Part shown: one piece after another, positions 34,397 through 43,623 of the stretch | How the letters are laid out: each line of letters opens with the position of its first letter | How positions within the stretch are numbered: the first letter of the stretch is position 1 | DNA from: CAYRVX01 sp964642165 | Lineage (GTDB): Bacteria > Planctomycetota > Phycisphaerae > SM23-33 | Direction of reading: 5' to 3' | Length of the DNA: 64,000 nucleotides | NCBI GenBank assembly: GCA_964642165.1 | Contig: CAZXOC010000005.1 | Location: forward strand, 1-64,000 | Program-made: the position numbers and the translations under genes | The notes under the pieces: generated by a model | What the model was told of the DNA's origin: nothing | Seen by the model: the letters and a program-made list of their open reading frames with translations, nothing else | The model's database searches: none

Positions 34397-35848
34397 GTGA
34401 TCCGCCGATCCATCGAGATCCCGATTCGCTGGCTGGCCCTGACGGGCATTGCGGTGGGCGGCGCTGTCTTCGCCGGCTCCGCCCGCGCCGAAGGGCCCGT
34501 CGACGTGCGGATCGACTGCTCCCGGAGAATGGGTGAGGTCCGCGCGCTGCACGGCGTCAACAACGGCCCGGTCAACTACGGCGAGACGATCGACCTGTCG
34601 GCCTACTACCGGCGGGCGGCGTTCCCTCTGGTGCGGCTGCACGACAGTGAATGGCCGAATCCCGACGTGGTGGACATGCACGCGGTGTTCCCGGACCTTC
34701 GGGCCGACCCCAACCGCCCGGAGAGCTACCGCTTCGGACGCACGGACGACTACGTCAAGGCGATCGTCGACAGCGGAGGCGGGATCGTCTATCGCCTGGG
34801 CGAGAGCATCGAGACGACCCGCCGGAAGGTCCACGTCAACCCGCCGGCCGACTGCCGCAGGTGGGCCGAGGCCTGCGTGGGGATCATCCGCCACTACAAC
34901 GAAGGATGGGCCGAGGGCTTCCGGTACAAGATCCGCTACTGGGAGATCTGGAACGAGCCGGAGAACCGCCCGAACATGTGGACGGGAACGGACGAGGACT
35001 ACTACCGCCTGTACGCCACGGCCGCCAGGCGCATCAAGGGGCGCTTCCCGAGTCTCATGGTGGGCGGCCCCTCGACGGGCTCGATCGGCGAGGTGAAGGA
35101 CGGGCGTCTGCTGCCGACGTCGTTCCTGAAAGGCTTCATCGGCCACTGCAAGAAGCATCGAGCGCCGCTGGACTTCTTCTCGTGGCATACGTATTCGGAC
35201 GATCCGTACGTCTTCGCCCTCAAGGCCCGCGCCGTGCGCAGGTACCTCGACGAGCAGGGGTACAGGAAGACGGAGAACCACCTCAACGAGTGGAACTACC
35301 TGCCCGACAACGACTGGCGCCCGATCAGCGTCGCCGGCCAGGGCATCACGCGCCAGCGATGGTACGCCCGGCAGGGCGGGGCGGAAGGCGCGGCCTTCCT
35401 GGCCTGTGGGTTGATGCACCTCCAGGACAGCCCCGTGGACGTGGCGAACTACTACCGCGGCGACGCGAACCCGTTCGGCCTGTTCAACTGGCACGGCGTG
35501 CCGAAGAAGACCTATCACGCCATGCGGGCCTTCCGGATGCTGCTGGAGACGCCGCTGCGCGTCAAGGCGTCGGGCGGACAGCCGGGACACCTCGCCGTCT
35601 GTGCCGGGGTCAACAAGGACCGGACGGCGCTGACGGTGCTGATCGGCAACTTCCGGCATCAGGCACGCACGCTGGACCTGCGGATCGCCCCGGTCCCCTG
35701 GCAGGGCACCGCGCGATGGGAACTGCGGCGGCTGGACTCGGGGAAGGACCTCGAGCCGGTCCGATCCGGCGCCATGCCGGGACGGCAGCTTCGCCTCGAT
35801 GCGAAATGCCCGGCGCCATGCGTGATCGTCATCAAGGTGAACAAGTGA
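34397..35848 (+). CDS. Exported GH39-like glycosidase (clan GH-A)
   Basis: This is a 483-residue protein starting at GTG with GAGAGG ten nucleotides upstream, and with a signal peptide (LALTGIAVGGAVFAGSARA). The barrel has IRYWEIWNEPEN, with acid/base E187, and HLNEWNYL, with nucleophile E298, consistent with GH39 beta-xylosidase/iduronidase-like enzymes and related GH-A families. A small C-terminal beta domain (about 400-483) follows the barrel, as in GH39 and GH51. The hydrolysed sugar is unknown; xylosides or uronides are typical for the family. The next gene starts 52 bp downstream with a stable hairpin between. Confidence 0.8.
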   Translation: MIRRSIEIPIRWLALTGIAVGGAVFAGSARAEGPVDVRIDCSRRMGEVRALHGVNNGPVNYGETIDLSAYYRRAAFPLVRLHDSEWPNPDVVDMHAVFPDLRADPNRPESYRFGRTDDYVKAIVDSGGGIVYRLGESIETTRRKVHVNPPADCRRWAEACVGIIRHYNEGWAEGFRYKIRYWEIWNEPENRPNMWTGTDEDYYRLYATAARRIKGRFPSLMVGGPSTGSIGEVKDGRLLPTSFLKGFIGHCKKHRAPLDFFSWHTYSDDPYVFALKARAVRRYLDEQGYRKTENHLNEWNYLPDNDWRPISVAGQGITRQRWYARQGGAEGAAFLACGLMHLQDSPVDVANYYRGDANPFGLFNWHGVPKKTYHAMRAFRMLLETPLRVKASGGQPGHLAVCAGVNKDRTALTVLIGNFRHQARTLDLRIAPVPWQGTARWELRRLDSGKDLEPVRSGAMPGRQLRLDAKCPAPCVIVIKVNK

Positions 35849-35860
35849 GGGTCGTGTTCC

Positions 35861-35881
35861 CGGCGCCCGGGAAGGGCGCCG
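35861..35881 (+). terminator. Intercistronic hairpin
   Basis: CGGCGCCC (35861-35868) pairs perfectly with GGGCGCCG (35874-35881) across a 5-nt loop. No T-run follows and a Shine-Dalgarno sequence and ATG lie 20 nt downstream. It may therefore be an attenuator or mRNA-stabilising stem between the GH39-like gene and the next gene, rather than a full terminator. Confidence 0.4.
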
Positions 35882-35900
35882 ATCACCGAAGGAGTCCGGG

Positions 35901-38900
35901 ATGCAGAGCCGTGTATGCTGTCTGGTCTGTGGCGTGGTGTTCCTGTCGTGCCTGGCGCCGGCGAATGCTACCGTAACGGAGAACCTCAACCTGGAGGTCC
36001 TGCCCGCGCCGGGGCCGGTGAGGGTGGACGGATCGGCCGGGGAGTGGGATCTGTCCGGCGGCATCTTCGCCTGCGGAGACGTCGAGCACGCCGCCGGCAG
36101 CTTCGCCGTCTGGTTCCACGCCATGTTCGACGCCAAGCATCTGTACCTGCTGGCCCGTTGGGTTGACGAGACCCCTATGAACAACCCGGGCAGCTCGAAG
36201 GGCGACTATGGCTTCAAGGGCGACTGCCTTCAGGTCCGCGTCGTCACCGCGCCGGACGTGACGGCCCCCGCTGTGGCCCGCGCCGGGCAACGCGACAACG
36301 ATGCTCCGAAGGCCCGCACAACACACCTGACCTGCTGGCGGGACAAGGACGGCCTGGACGTGATCGACGTCGCGTACGGCCGGCGTTTCAACGAGGGCGC
36401 CCTGAAGAACGCCAAGGACAAAGGCGCCGAGCAGGCCTTCACCGTATGGCCGGACCGCAAGGGCTACACGCAGGAAATCGCCATGCCATGGGCCTTGCTG
36501 ACCAAGCCGGGCATGCGGATGGAGGCCGGCGCCCGGCTGATGCTGACCATCGAGCCGAACTTCACCATCGGCACGGGCGGGCGGCTGAGCATCAAGGACC
36601 TCTTCAAGCCGGGCGTGCCCATCGACCGCGTCTTCACGTTCACGGGCAACCGGTGCTGGGGGTATGCGACGCTGGCCGCCAAGGGGAAGGTCCCGCCGCG
36701 CCCCGTCCGGCTGGCGGACGGGCGGGAGTTCGCCGTGCGATTCGAGAAGGGCCTGCCGGTGATCGACTGGACCGGCCTGGTCACCAGCCGCATGCCGCAG
36801 GGCTTCAAGACGATCCGCTTCTCCCTGCCGGAGAACGCTTACGTCAGCCTGAACGTCTTCGCCCCCGACGGCACGGTCGCCAGGCAACTGCTGACGTGCC
36901 ACCGGCTGACCAAGGGCGACCACGACGTCCTGTGGGACGGGCTGACGATGATGTCCGTCCGCCGGCCGGGTCGGGTGCTGCCGGTTGGAGAGTACACGTG
37001 GGAAGGCTTCTATCACACCGGCATCGGCCTGCGCCTGCGCGGTTGGGCGGGCAACAGCGGGCCGGCGCCGTGGCGAGGCTGGGGGGCCGATCACGGCAAC
37101 CCGAAGGCGTGCGCGGCCGCCGGCGATCAGGTGTACGTCGGCTGGGGCGGAGGCGAGGGCGACAAGCCGCTGCTGGCCTGCGACCTCGACGGGAAGATCC
37201 AGTGGAAGAACATCCGCGGCGGCATCGCCAGCGCCGCCCCCGTCGCCGCGGACGGCAAGACGGTCTACGCCTTCAACAGTATCGGCCAGTACGTCGCGAA
37301 GGCCGTCTACCGGCTCGACGCCCGGACGGGCCAATACACCGAGTGGAGCGCGCGCAAGAGCACCGACCTGACCATGAAGGACCTGTGGGAGGGCGAGAAG
37401 GAGATCCCCGACAGCCCCAGCGGCCTGGCGGCGGCGGGTGGGAAGGTCTTCATGAGCTTCTCGGGCAAGGACGCCGTGGTGGTCGTGGACGCCGCGACGG
37501 GCAGGATCGACAAGGGGCTGAAGATTGACAAGCCCGGCGATCTGGAGGCCGTCTCGGCCGAGCGTGTCTTCGTCGTCTCCGGGGGCGTCAAGGTCGTGTC
37601 GGCGGACGTCAGGACGGGCGCGGTCGCGGCGGCCGCCCGGCCGGTCCTGAAAGGCAAGGACTGGGTCTCCGCACTGGCGGGTGACAAGACGGGGAACCTG
37701 TACTTGGGTATTCGGGGCGACCATCACCACGTCCAGGTCTTTGGCGCGGACGGCAAGCCCCTTCGGCGGATCGGTCGCAAGGCCGGGCGAGCGCCGAACG
37801 GGCCCTGGACACCCGACGGCATGCTGAACGTCAGCGGCTTGGCCGTGGACTCAAAGGGACAGCTTTGGGTGGCGGAGGACGACGGGTCGCCCCGCCGCGT
37901 CAGCGTTTGGGACACCCGGACCGGTGCGTTCCGGAAGGAGCTGTTCGGCGCCTCGTCGTACGGGGCAACCGGGGCGGCCATCAATCCGGTGGACCCGTAC
38001 CTGATGGTGGGCCAGGGCTGCGAGTGGCGCATCGACCCCAAGACCGGGCGTGCGACGTGCCTCGGGACGATCACGCGCGAGGGCATGAGCGCGTCGCGGT
38101 TCGGCTTCGGCAGCGGCGGGCGGCTCTACCTGGCCGTGACGTCGGGGTTCCTCCACGGGGCCAAGCCCGTGCGGATCTACGAGCGGCTGGGCGACGCCCG
38201 GTACAAGCTGCGGACGATACTCCACCCGCCGGAGGGCAAAGGCAAGCCGGTGCGCATCTGGTCGGACGAGAACGACGACGCGCGCGAGCAGCCCGCGGAG
38301 GTCAGGGCCTTCGACATCGACCTCGGCGCATGGATCCAGGGCTGGTACATGCCGATGGCGCCCGACCTGTCGTTCTACGGCACGCGGTACAGGGTCGCAG
38401 TGACGGGGTTCACGTCGTGCGGCGCCCCGCGGTACGACCTGTCCAAGGCCGTCAAGCTTCCCGGGCCTAAGGAGGGCCGAGGCGGTATGGGTGCACAACT
38501 GGGTCACGGATCGGCGGACGGGCGCTTCATGCTCTACAACGCCGGCTACGGCCTGGACCACAGCACGATGGACTGCTACGACGTCGTCGCCGGGCGACTG
38601 CTGTGGACGTATCCGAGCAACTTCACCGGCGTGCACGGCTCGCACAGGGCGTGCCCCGCCAAGGTGGGGATGCTCCGCGGGGCATACGACATCGTCGGTG
38701 CGGCCAAGCTGCCGCCGCCGATCGGGAACATCTGGGTCGTGCCCACCAACAAGGGCGAGTGGCACGTCCTGACGGAGAAGGGCTTCTACCTGACGCGCCT
38801 GTTCGAGGGCGACCCGATGAAGAACGTCTACCCCGACCGGCCCGTGCCCGGCGCCGTCCTCGACACCTGTCCACCCGGCGCGGGGGAGGAGGCCTTCGGC

Positions 38901-39782
38901 GGATCCCTCACACAGACAAGGGACGGCGGGCTTAGCGTGCAGGCCGGCCACATCAGCTACTGGAACGCCGAAGTGGTGGGGCTGGACACGATTCGTCCGC
39001 TGCCGGGCGGGAAGGTCGTCCTGACGGCGGATGACGTCCGAACGGCCCATGCGTTCCGCGCCCGGTACCTCCAGACGGCCGTCGGGACGAAGCGCCTCGT
39101 CGCCCGCAGGGCCTCGCCGACCTTCACGGGCGACCTGGACAGGGACTTCGCCGGCGCCGAGTTTGCCACGTATCGGAAAGGCGGCGCGACCGCCTGCCGC
39201 ACCGCGGCCGCGTGGGACAGCAAAAACCTGTACGTCGGCTGGGACGTCAAGGACGCCACGCCCTGGGTCAACGGCGCCGACGCGCCGGAGTTCCTCTATG
39301 CCCGTGGTGATACGGTGGACCTCCAGCTCGGCACCGACGTCAAGGCGCCCAAAGACCGGAAAGAAGCGGTGTTGGGTGACCTGCGGGTATCCATCGGCCC
39401 GTTCCGGGGCAAGCCCACCGTGGTCGTCTACCGCAGACGGGCCGTTGAGAAGCGCCCCAAAGTCTTCCGATCGGGCGTGGTCAAGGGCTACGAGATGGAG
39501 AGCGTCGTCGTTTCGACGGACGGGGAGGTCGAGGTCAAGGTCGACCGCGCGAGGAGGCGCTATATCGTGGAGGCGGCCCTGCCGTGGGCGGCGCTGGGCA
39601 CCAAGCCGGCGGCGGGCGCCACGCTGCGGGCGGACTTCGGCGCGACGCACGGCAACCGGGCCGGCAACGACACAGCCCTGCGGACCCACTGGAGCAACCA
39701 GCACACCGGGCTGGTGAGCGACGAGGTCTTCGAGCTGAAGATGGTCCCCGTGAACTGGGGAGAGCTCTTGCTGAAGCCCTGA
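35901..39782 (+). CDS. Giant exported protein: CBM9-like, FlgD-Ig and beta-propeller, second CBM9-like domain
   Basis: This is a 1293-residue protein with a signal peptide (MQSRVCCLVCGVVFLSCLAP) and GAAGGAG upstream. Residues about 35-235 are CBM9/DOMON-like (VRVDGSAGEWDLSGG, AMFDAKHLYLLARWVDETP, IAMPWALLT). Residues about 300-370 are FlgD-Ig-like (FSLPENAYVSLNVFAPDGTV, HDVLWDGL). A long propeller section (about 385-1000) has repeats such as LAVDSKGQLWVAEDDG and VVVDAATGRIDKGLKI. A second CBM9-like domain ends the protein (about 1070-1293: FTGDLDRDFAGAEF, AAWDSKNLYVGWDVKDATP, EAALPWAALGTKP). CBM9 domains bind the reducing ends of polysaccharides, so two on one scaffold suggest a glycan-binding bridge. 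No catalytic site is visible. Confidence 0.75.
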   Translation: MQSRVCCLVCGVVFLSCLAPANATVTENLNLEVLPAPGPVRVDGSAGEWDLSGGIFACGDVEHAAGSFAVWFHAMFDAKHLYLLARWVDETPMNNPGSSKGDYGFKGDCLQVRVVTAPDVTAPAVARAGQRDNDAPKARTTHLTCWRDKDGLDVIDVAYGRRFNEGALKNAKDKGAEQAFTVWPDRKGYTQEIAMPWALLTKPGMRMEAGARLMLTIEPNFTIGTGGRLSIKDLFKPGVPIDRVFTFTGNRCWGYATLAAKGKVPPRPVRLADGREFAVRFEKGLPVIDWTGLVTSRMPQGFKTIRFSLPENAYVSLNVFAPDGTVARQLLTCHRLTKGDHDVLWDGLTMMSVRRPGRVLPVGEYTWEGFYHTGIGLRLRGWAGNSGPAPWRGWGADHGNPKACAAAGDQVYVGWGGGEGDKPLLACDLDGKIQWKNIRGGIASAAPVAADGKTVYAFNSIGQYVAKAVYRLDARTGQYTEWSARKSTDLTMKDLWEGEKEIPDSPSGLAAAGGKVFMSFSGKDAVVVVDAATGRIDKGLKIDKPGDLEAVSAERVFVVSGGVKVVSADVRTGAVAAAARPVLKGKDWVSALAGDKTGNLYLGIRGDHHHVQVFGADGKPLRRIGRKAGRAPNGPWTPDGMLNVSGLAVDSKGQLWVAEDDGSPRRVSVWDTRTGAFRKELFGASSYGATGAAINPVDPYLMVGQGCEWRIDPKTGRATCLGTITREGMSASRFGFGSGGRLYLAVTSGFLHGAKPVRIYERLGDARYKLRTILHPPEGKGKPVRIWSDENDDAREQPAEVRAFDIDLGAWIQGWYMPMAPDLSFYGTRYRVAVTGFTSCGAPRYDLSKAVKLPGPKEGRGGMGAQLGHGSADGRFMLYNAGYGLDHSTMDCYDVVAGRLLWTYPSNFTGVHGSHRACPAKVGMLRGAYDIVGAAKLPPPIGNIWVVPTNKGEWHVLTEKGFYLTRLFEGDPMKNVYPDRPVPGAVLDTCPPGAGEEAFGGSLTQTRDGGLSVQAGHISYWNAEVVGLDTIRPLPGGKVVLTADDVRTAHAFRARYLQTAVGTKRLVARRASPTFTGDLDRDFAGAEFATYRKGGATACRTAAAWDSKNLYVGWDVKDATPWVNGADAPEFLYARGDTVDLQLGTDVKAPKDRKEAVLGDLRVSIGPFRGKPTVVVYRRRAVEKRPKVFRSGVVKGYEMESVVVSTDGEVEVKVDRARRRYIVEAALPWAALGTKPAAGATLRADFGATHGNRAGNDTALRTHWSNQHTGLVSDEVFELKMVPVNWGELLLKP

Positions 39783-39814
39783 CGCCTTCACCACCCCGTT
39801 GTCGGACGGTCCGG

Positions 39815-40112
39815 ATGTGGCATGCACGGACATCTCTGACGGCCTTGTTGCGATGGCCGTGCCCGGTCTTGCTGGCCCTCACGGCCGTTGCGGCTGGGGG
39901 GAGTGCGGTCGGCTGGCGCGGCGACGGTACGGGGCGCTTTCCCCAGGCCGGCCCGCCCACTACGTGGGACAGCGAAGAAGGCACACACATCCTCTGGCGA
40001 GCCGAGGTCGGCAAGGGGCAGTCGTCTCCTGTCCCGGTGGGCGGGCGAGTCTTCGTCGCATCCGAGAAGGACCTGCTGGTATGCGTGGAACGGAAGACGG
40101 GCGCGACCGCAG
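39815..40112 (+). pseudogene. 5' fragment of a PQQ-type (BamB-like) beta-propeller gene
   Basis: The frame starts at the ATG at 39815, 32 bp after the preceding gene, with signal-like sequence LLRWPCPVLLALTAVAAGG. It then shows the start of a PQQ propeller of the exported planctomycete kind: VGWRGDGTGRFPQAGPPTTW, VLW-like ILWRAEVGKGQSSPVPVGGRVFVASE and LLVCVERKTG (quoted in part). Homology stops near 40108 where a tryptophan-bearing blade (typically TGxxLW) should continue. Beyond that point the sequence is the antisense of another broken gene. About 100 of roughly 400 codons survive. Confidence 0.65.
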
Positions 40113-40117
40113 CCCGG

Positions 40118-40874
40118 GCGAACGATCTTGTGCGTCCGATCGCTGCCGACGAACTTGCCCCAGAACAACAGCTCGTGCCACTTGTTGGCCGCCGTGCGGT
40201 CGCGCCCGTCGACGTGGTTCAGCACCGCCTCGATCTGGTGCATGTGGTCTTCGACCGCCTCCGACGGACCCCGCTGGTAGTTGTAGTGATACACGGTGTA
40301 CGTCTTCTTCAGCACGGGCAGGTCGTTGGGGTCCCGGCTGCTGTTGCTGATGTCGCCCCAGGGCCCGGCCATGTTCGACTCCCAAAGGTTCACCACCCCC
40401 CCCGTGGTAGCCCCAGATCCAGACCTGCTTGACCCCCTTCTGCTCGACCCACCGCCGGATGCCGATCCGCTCCATGATCTTGTTGTAGTCGGTGTTGGGC
40501 ACTTTCCTGCCGGGCCGGGGCACGGTGGGCAAGGGCTCGAGGTACTCGATCGTCCGGAGAATCCGGTAGACCAGGCTCGGCTTTGCGCGGGGATTCTTGT
40601 AGGCGTGGTATCGCGAGCCCTCCTGGAGGGCCTTGGCCACCTCGGCGGTGAGCTTGTCGGTCTTCTCCCGCGTTTGCTTGAGCGGAGCTCCCCAATCGCC
40701 GGTCACGCCAATGTCGATCCGGTCGCCCTTGACCGGGAAGTACTTGACCACGACCACCGGAATCTCCATCGGCGGCTTCGGCCGATGCGGCTGGGCGGCG
40801 TGAAGGCTGCCGGCCAGGAGGGCAAGGCAACCGACCCGGGCGACGAGGAGGAGCGTCCTCCGGTTCGCGATCAT
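40118..40874 (-). pseudogene. Exported protein of unknown family, frameshifted and 3'-truncated
   Basis: The start ATG complementary to 40872-40874 has GGAG eight nucleotides upstream and a signal peptide (LLLVARVGCLALLAGSLHA). The frame runs through VVVVKYFPVKGDRIDIGVTG and VEQKGVKQVWIWGYHGG to a run of eight C (40396-40403 on the plus strand). There it must shift to continue sensibly as VVNLWESNMAGPWGDISN and WHELLFWGKFVGSD. With seven C the frame would stay open. The protein then ends abruptly near 40120, where the truncated PQQ gene meets it tail to tail. I do not know the family; the WIWGYH and ESNMAGP parts look like conserved active-site or ligand loops. Confidence 0.6.
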
Positions 40875-41126
40875 CTGGCGATCTCCGGTGCTGATGACAC
40901 AGCGGCGGGTGAGGCGAGCCCACCAAGTGGCGACTCCAGCCTCGATGCGCAGAGCGGTCAAGGACGGCCCGAGCGACAGAGGTCGACCCACAGCGGTTCC
41001 CGGACGTAGACCGCTCTGCGCTGGACCCTACCTGTCTAGCCGCTCCGGTGAACAAGCGTGCTATGGTCATTCCCCCTCCGGAGCCCATACTACTGGGGGT
41101 ACTGGCCCCGCGTGGAGGCGATCGTG

Positions 41127-42161
41127 ATGAGACGCAGCACTTCCTGGACTGTCTTCGTGCCCGTGGCGTGGGCCGGGTTTTGCCTCGCCTCGCCTTGGGC
41201 AAGCCGTGCGGACAACTGGCCGGGCTGGCGCGGGCCCACGGGCGTGGGCCGCTCCGCCGAGAAGTCCTTGCCGCTCCAATGGGACGGGAAGAGCGGCGAG
41301 AACGTGCTGTGGAAGGCCTCGCTGGCCGGGACGACGGGCCACTCCAGCCCGATCGTCTGGGGCGATCGCGTCTTCCTCACGACGGCCGCGAAGCAGACGG
41401 GCGAGCAGGAAGAGAGGAAGGAAGTCCCGGAACCCCACCTGGTTTGCTACCAGGCGGCCGACGGAAAGACGCTCTGGCGAACGCCCATCCCGTCGGGCAA
41501 GCAGCCGGCCGGATATGCCATCTACGCCGTGCCGACGCCCGTCACCGACGGCAAGGTGGTGTACGCTTGGTTCGGCTCGGCCGTCATGGCCGCGGTGGAC
41601 TCCGGCGGCAAGCTCCTATGGCGAAAGGAACGACCCGGACCGTTCAAGCTGAATCCCGGCATATGCAGCAGCCCGATCCTCTACAAGGACACCGTCATCC
41701 TGCTCTGCGACCAGGGCCGCGGCGAGGGCTTCCTCCAGGGGCTGGCCAAGAGAACCGGCGAGGTGAAGTGGCAGCAGAAGCGAGAGAAGGTGTCCTACAA
41801 CAACACGACGCCCCTGCTCATCGAAGTGAAGGGCAAGCCGCAGATGGTCATCGCCGGCAAGTACGTCTACAAGGCGCGAAGGGACGAAGACATCGTGTGC
41901 CTGGACCTTGCCACCGGCAGGGAGCTCTACACGGCGAAGCTGGACGGCATCTCGAAGCTCGCCAGCCCGTTTGCCACCGCGGACGGGCGCGTCTACTTCG
42001 CCACCGCGGGCAAGAGTTACGTGATCCAGGCCGGCCCCAGCCTCAAGGTGCTCGCCGCCAACGACCTCGGCGGCGAGATGGACGGCTCGTCCCCCGCGGT
42101 CTCCGGCGGGCGGATCTTCATCCGCGGCCGCAAGTTCCTCTACTGCGTTGGCAGGAGATGA
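41127..42161 (+). CDS. Exported PQQ-type (BamB-like) beta-propeller protein
   Basis: I chose the ATG at 41127, with GGAGG nine nucleotides upstream; the product has 344 residues and a signal peptide (WTVFVPVAWAGFCLASPWASRA). Propeller blades follow the PQQ pattern: WPGWRGPTGVGRSAEK, VLWKASLAGTTGHSSPIVWGDRVFL (in part), DGKTLWRTPIP, GGKLLWRKERP, TGEVKWQQKREK and GRELYTAKLDG. This type of 'NWPxWRGPxGxG' propeller is common in planctomycetes, and its role is not known beyond possible enzyme or scaffold function. It is the intact relative of the fragment at 39815-40112. Confidence 0.82.
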   Translation: MRRSTSWTVFVPVAWAGFCLASPWASRADNWPGWRGPTGVGRSAEKSLPLQWDGKSGENVLWKASLAGTTGHSSPIVWGDRVFLTTAAKQTGEQEERKEVPEPHLVCYQAADGKTLWRTPIPSGKQPAGYAIYAVPTPVTDGKVVYAWFGSAVMAAVDSGGKLLWRKERPGPFKLNPGICSSPILYKDTVILLCDQGRGEGFLQGLAKRTGEVKWQQKREKVSYNNTTPLLIEVKGKPQMVIAGKYVYKARRDEDIVCLDLATGRELYTAKLDGISKLASPFATADGRVYFATAGKSYVIQAGPSLKVLAANDLGGEMDGSSPAVSGGRIFIRGRKFLYCVGRR

Positions 42162-42327
42162 TCGTCGGTCAACTCCAGCAGCCCGGTGGTGTTGCGAGGG
42201 ATCCTGCCCCCCGGGAGAACACCGCCCGTGGGGCCGTCGGCAGACAATCATGCTTGCTGCCGGCCCAGCCGGAACCGACAATGCAGGTCGTGACTCAGCT
42301 TTGGCCCCCTGGCCGGGGACGGAGATT

Positions 42328-43578
42328 ATGTGCCACAGCAATTCCCACAGGAACCGTCCAGTCCGTTTGATGCTCTCCTTGGCACTTCTTGCGGCAGGGG
42401 CGTTGTGGCCTCGAGCAGGCTACGCCGGGGGCCCGAGCAGACTGCCTCACAGGCCGGAGGGGTTTGGGGCCGTCTCGCAGGGAGGACGAGGCGGGCGCCC
42501 GATGACGGTCACCACGCTTGCCGATTCGGGGGCCGGCTCTCTCCGCGAAGCTCTGGCGGCCCGAGGGCCCAGGATTGTCCGCTTTGGTGTCGGAGGCACC
42601 ATCGAGCTGCGGAGTCCGATCCGCGTGACCAGCGGCCGTGTCACCATCGACGGCGAGACCGCCCCGGACGGCGGCATCACATTGCTGAACCACGGCATTC
42701 ATTTCGTCGGGGACTGTGACGACATCATCGTAAGACACTTGCGCATCCGCGTCTTGACCGGCGGGGCCTCGGGCGATGCCCTCCTGTTCTGGGGCTACAA
42801 GGGAGGAACAGTTGAGCGGGTCCTCGTGGACCATTGCTCGCTGATGTGGGCGACTGACGAGGTGGTCAACACCTGGGGTAAAGTGAAGAACCTGACATGC
42901 CAGTGGACGATCATCGCGGAGGGACAGTCTGAAGCAGACCATCCCAAGGGCTTCCACAGTATGGGCTGGCTTTCCGGCGAGGGTACCGATCGCGTCACGA
43001 TCCATCACTGTCTTTTCGCCCACAACGGCGATCGCAGCCCACGCGTCCATGGCGGCGTCTACGACCTGGTGAACAACGTCATCTACAACTGGACCAACCA
43101 CAACGCCACCAAGATCGGAAGCGGGGCTCACGTCAATGTGGTTGGCTGCTCCTACATCCCGGGGCCTCAGTCCGCCAAGTTGGAGGAGTGCATTCTGCTG
43201 GAGGATCCCCAGAAGGGCACGCAGGTGTACGTCGCATCAAATATCGGACCGTTGACTCCTGCCGCCAAAGGAGACCCCTGGCGCAACGTGACCTGGTATG
43301 AGAGGGTCGCGGGCAAGTGGAAGAAGCACCGGCCTGCACCAGGGGCCTGCCGCGCGGCGAAGCGATTCGATGCCCCCGCCGTTCGAACAGATTCCGCCGA
43401 GAAGGCCTACGAGCTCGTGCTCAAGTCTGCCGGGGCCGGGGCCCGCGACGCCGACGACGTCAGGGTCGTGAAAGAGGCCAGGAAGAGGACCGGACGAGTG
43501 GGACGAGGTCCGCGCGGAACAGGCACGGGACAGACACACAAGAGGCCCGGCAAGAAAGACGCAAGCGAGGGCAGATAG
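42328..43578 (+). CDS. Exported pectate lyase-like protein (polysaccharide lyase family 1 type)
   Basis: The ATG at 42328 has GGAG upstream; the protein has 416 residues and a signal peptide (LMLSLALLAAGALWPRAGYA). The right-handed beta-helix includes VTTLADSGAGSLREAL, GGTIELRSPIRVTSGRVTID, DDIIVRHLRIRVL, VLVDHCSLMWATDEVVNTW and DLVNNVIYNWTNH, which are typical of PL1 pectate lyases of the planctomycete/Bacteroidetes kind. It would cleave polygalacturonate or a similar acidic polymer by beta-elimination. The last about 25 residues (after TGRVGRGPRG) are basic and look unstructured. The gene converges on the propeller gene at 43624. Confidence 0.82.
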   Translation: MCHSNSHRNRPVRLMLSLALLAAGALWPRAGYAGGPSRLPHRPEGFGAVSQGGRGGRPMTVTTLADSGAGSLREALAARGPRIVRFGVGGTIELRSPIRVTSGRVTIDGETAPDGGITLLNHGIHFVGDCDDIIVRHLRIRVLTGGASGDALLFWGYKGGTVERVLVDHCSLMWATDEVVNTWGKVKNLTCQWTIIAEGQSEADHPKGFHSMGWLSGEGTDRVTIHHCLFAHNGDRSPRVHGGVYDLVNNVIYNWTNHNATKIGSGAHVNVVGCSYIPGPQSAKLEECILLEDPQKGTQVYVASNIGPLTPAAKGDPWRNVTWYERVAGKWKKHRPAPGACRAAKRFDAPAVRTDSAEKAYELVLKSAGAGARDADDVRVVKEARKRTGRVGRGPRGTGTGQTHKRPGKKDASEGR

Positions 43579-43623
43579 CCGGCGCGGCCAATAGGCATCT
43601 GTCGAGACGGGCCGGGGGAGCGC

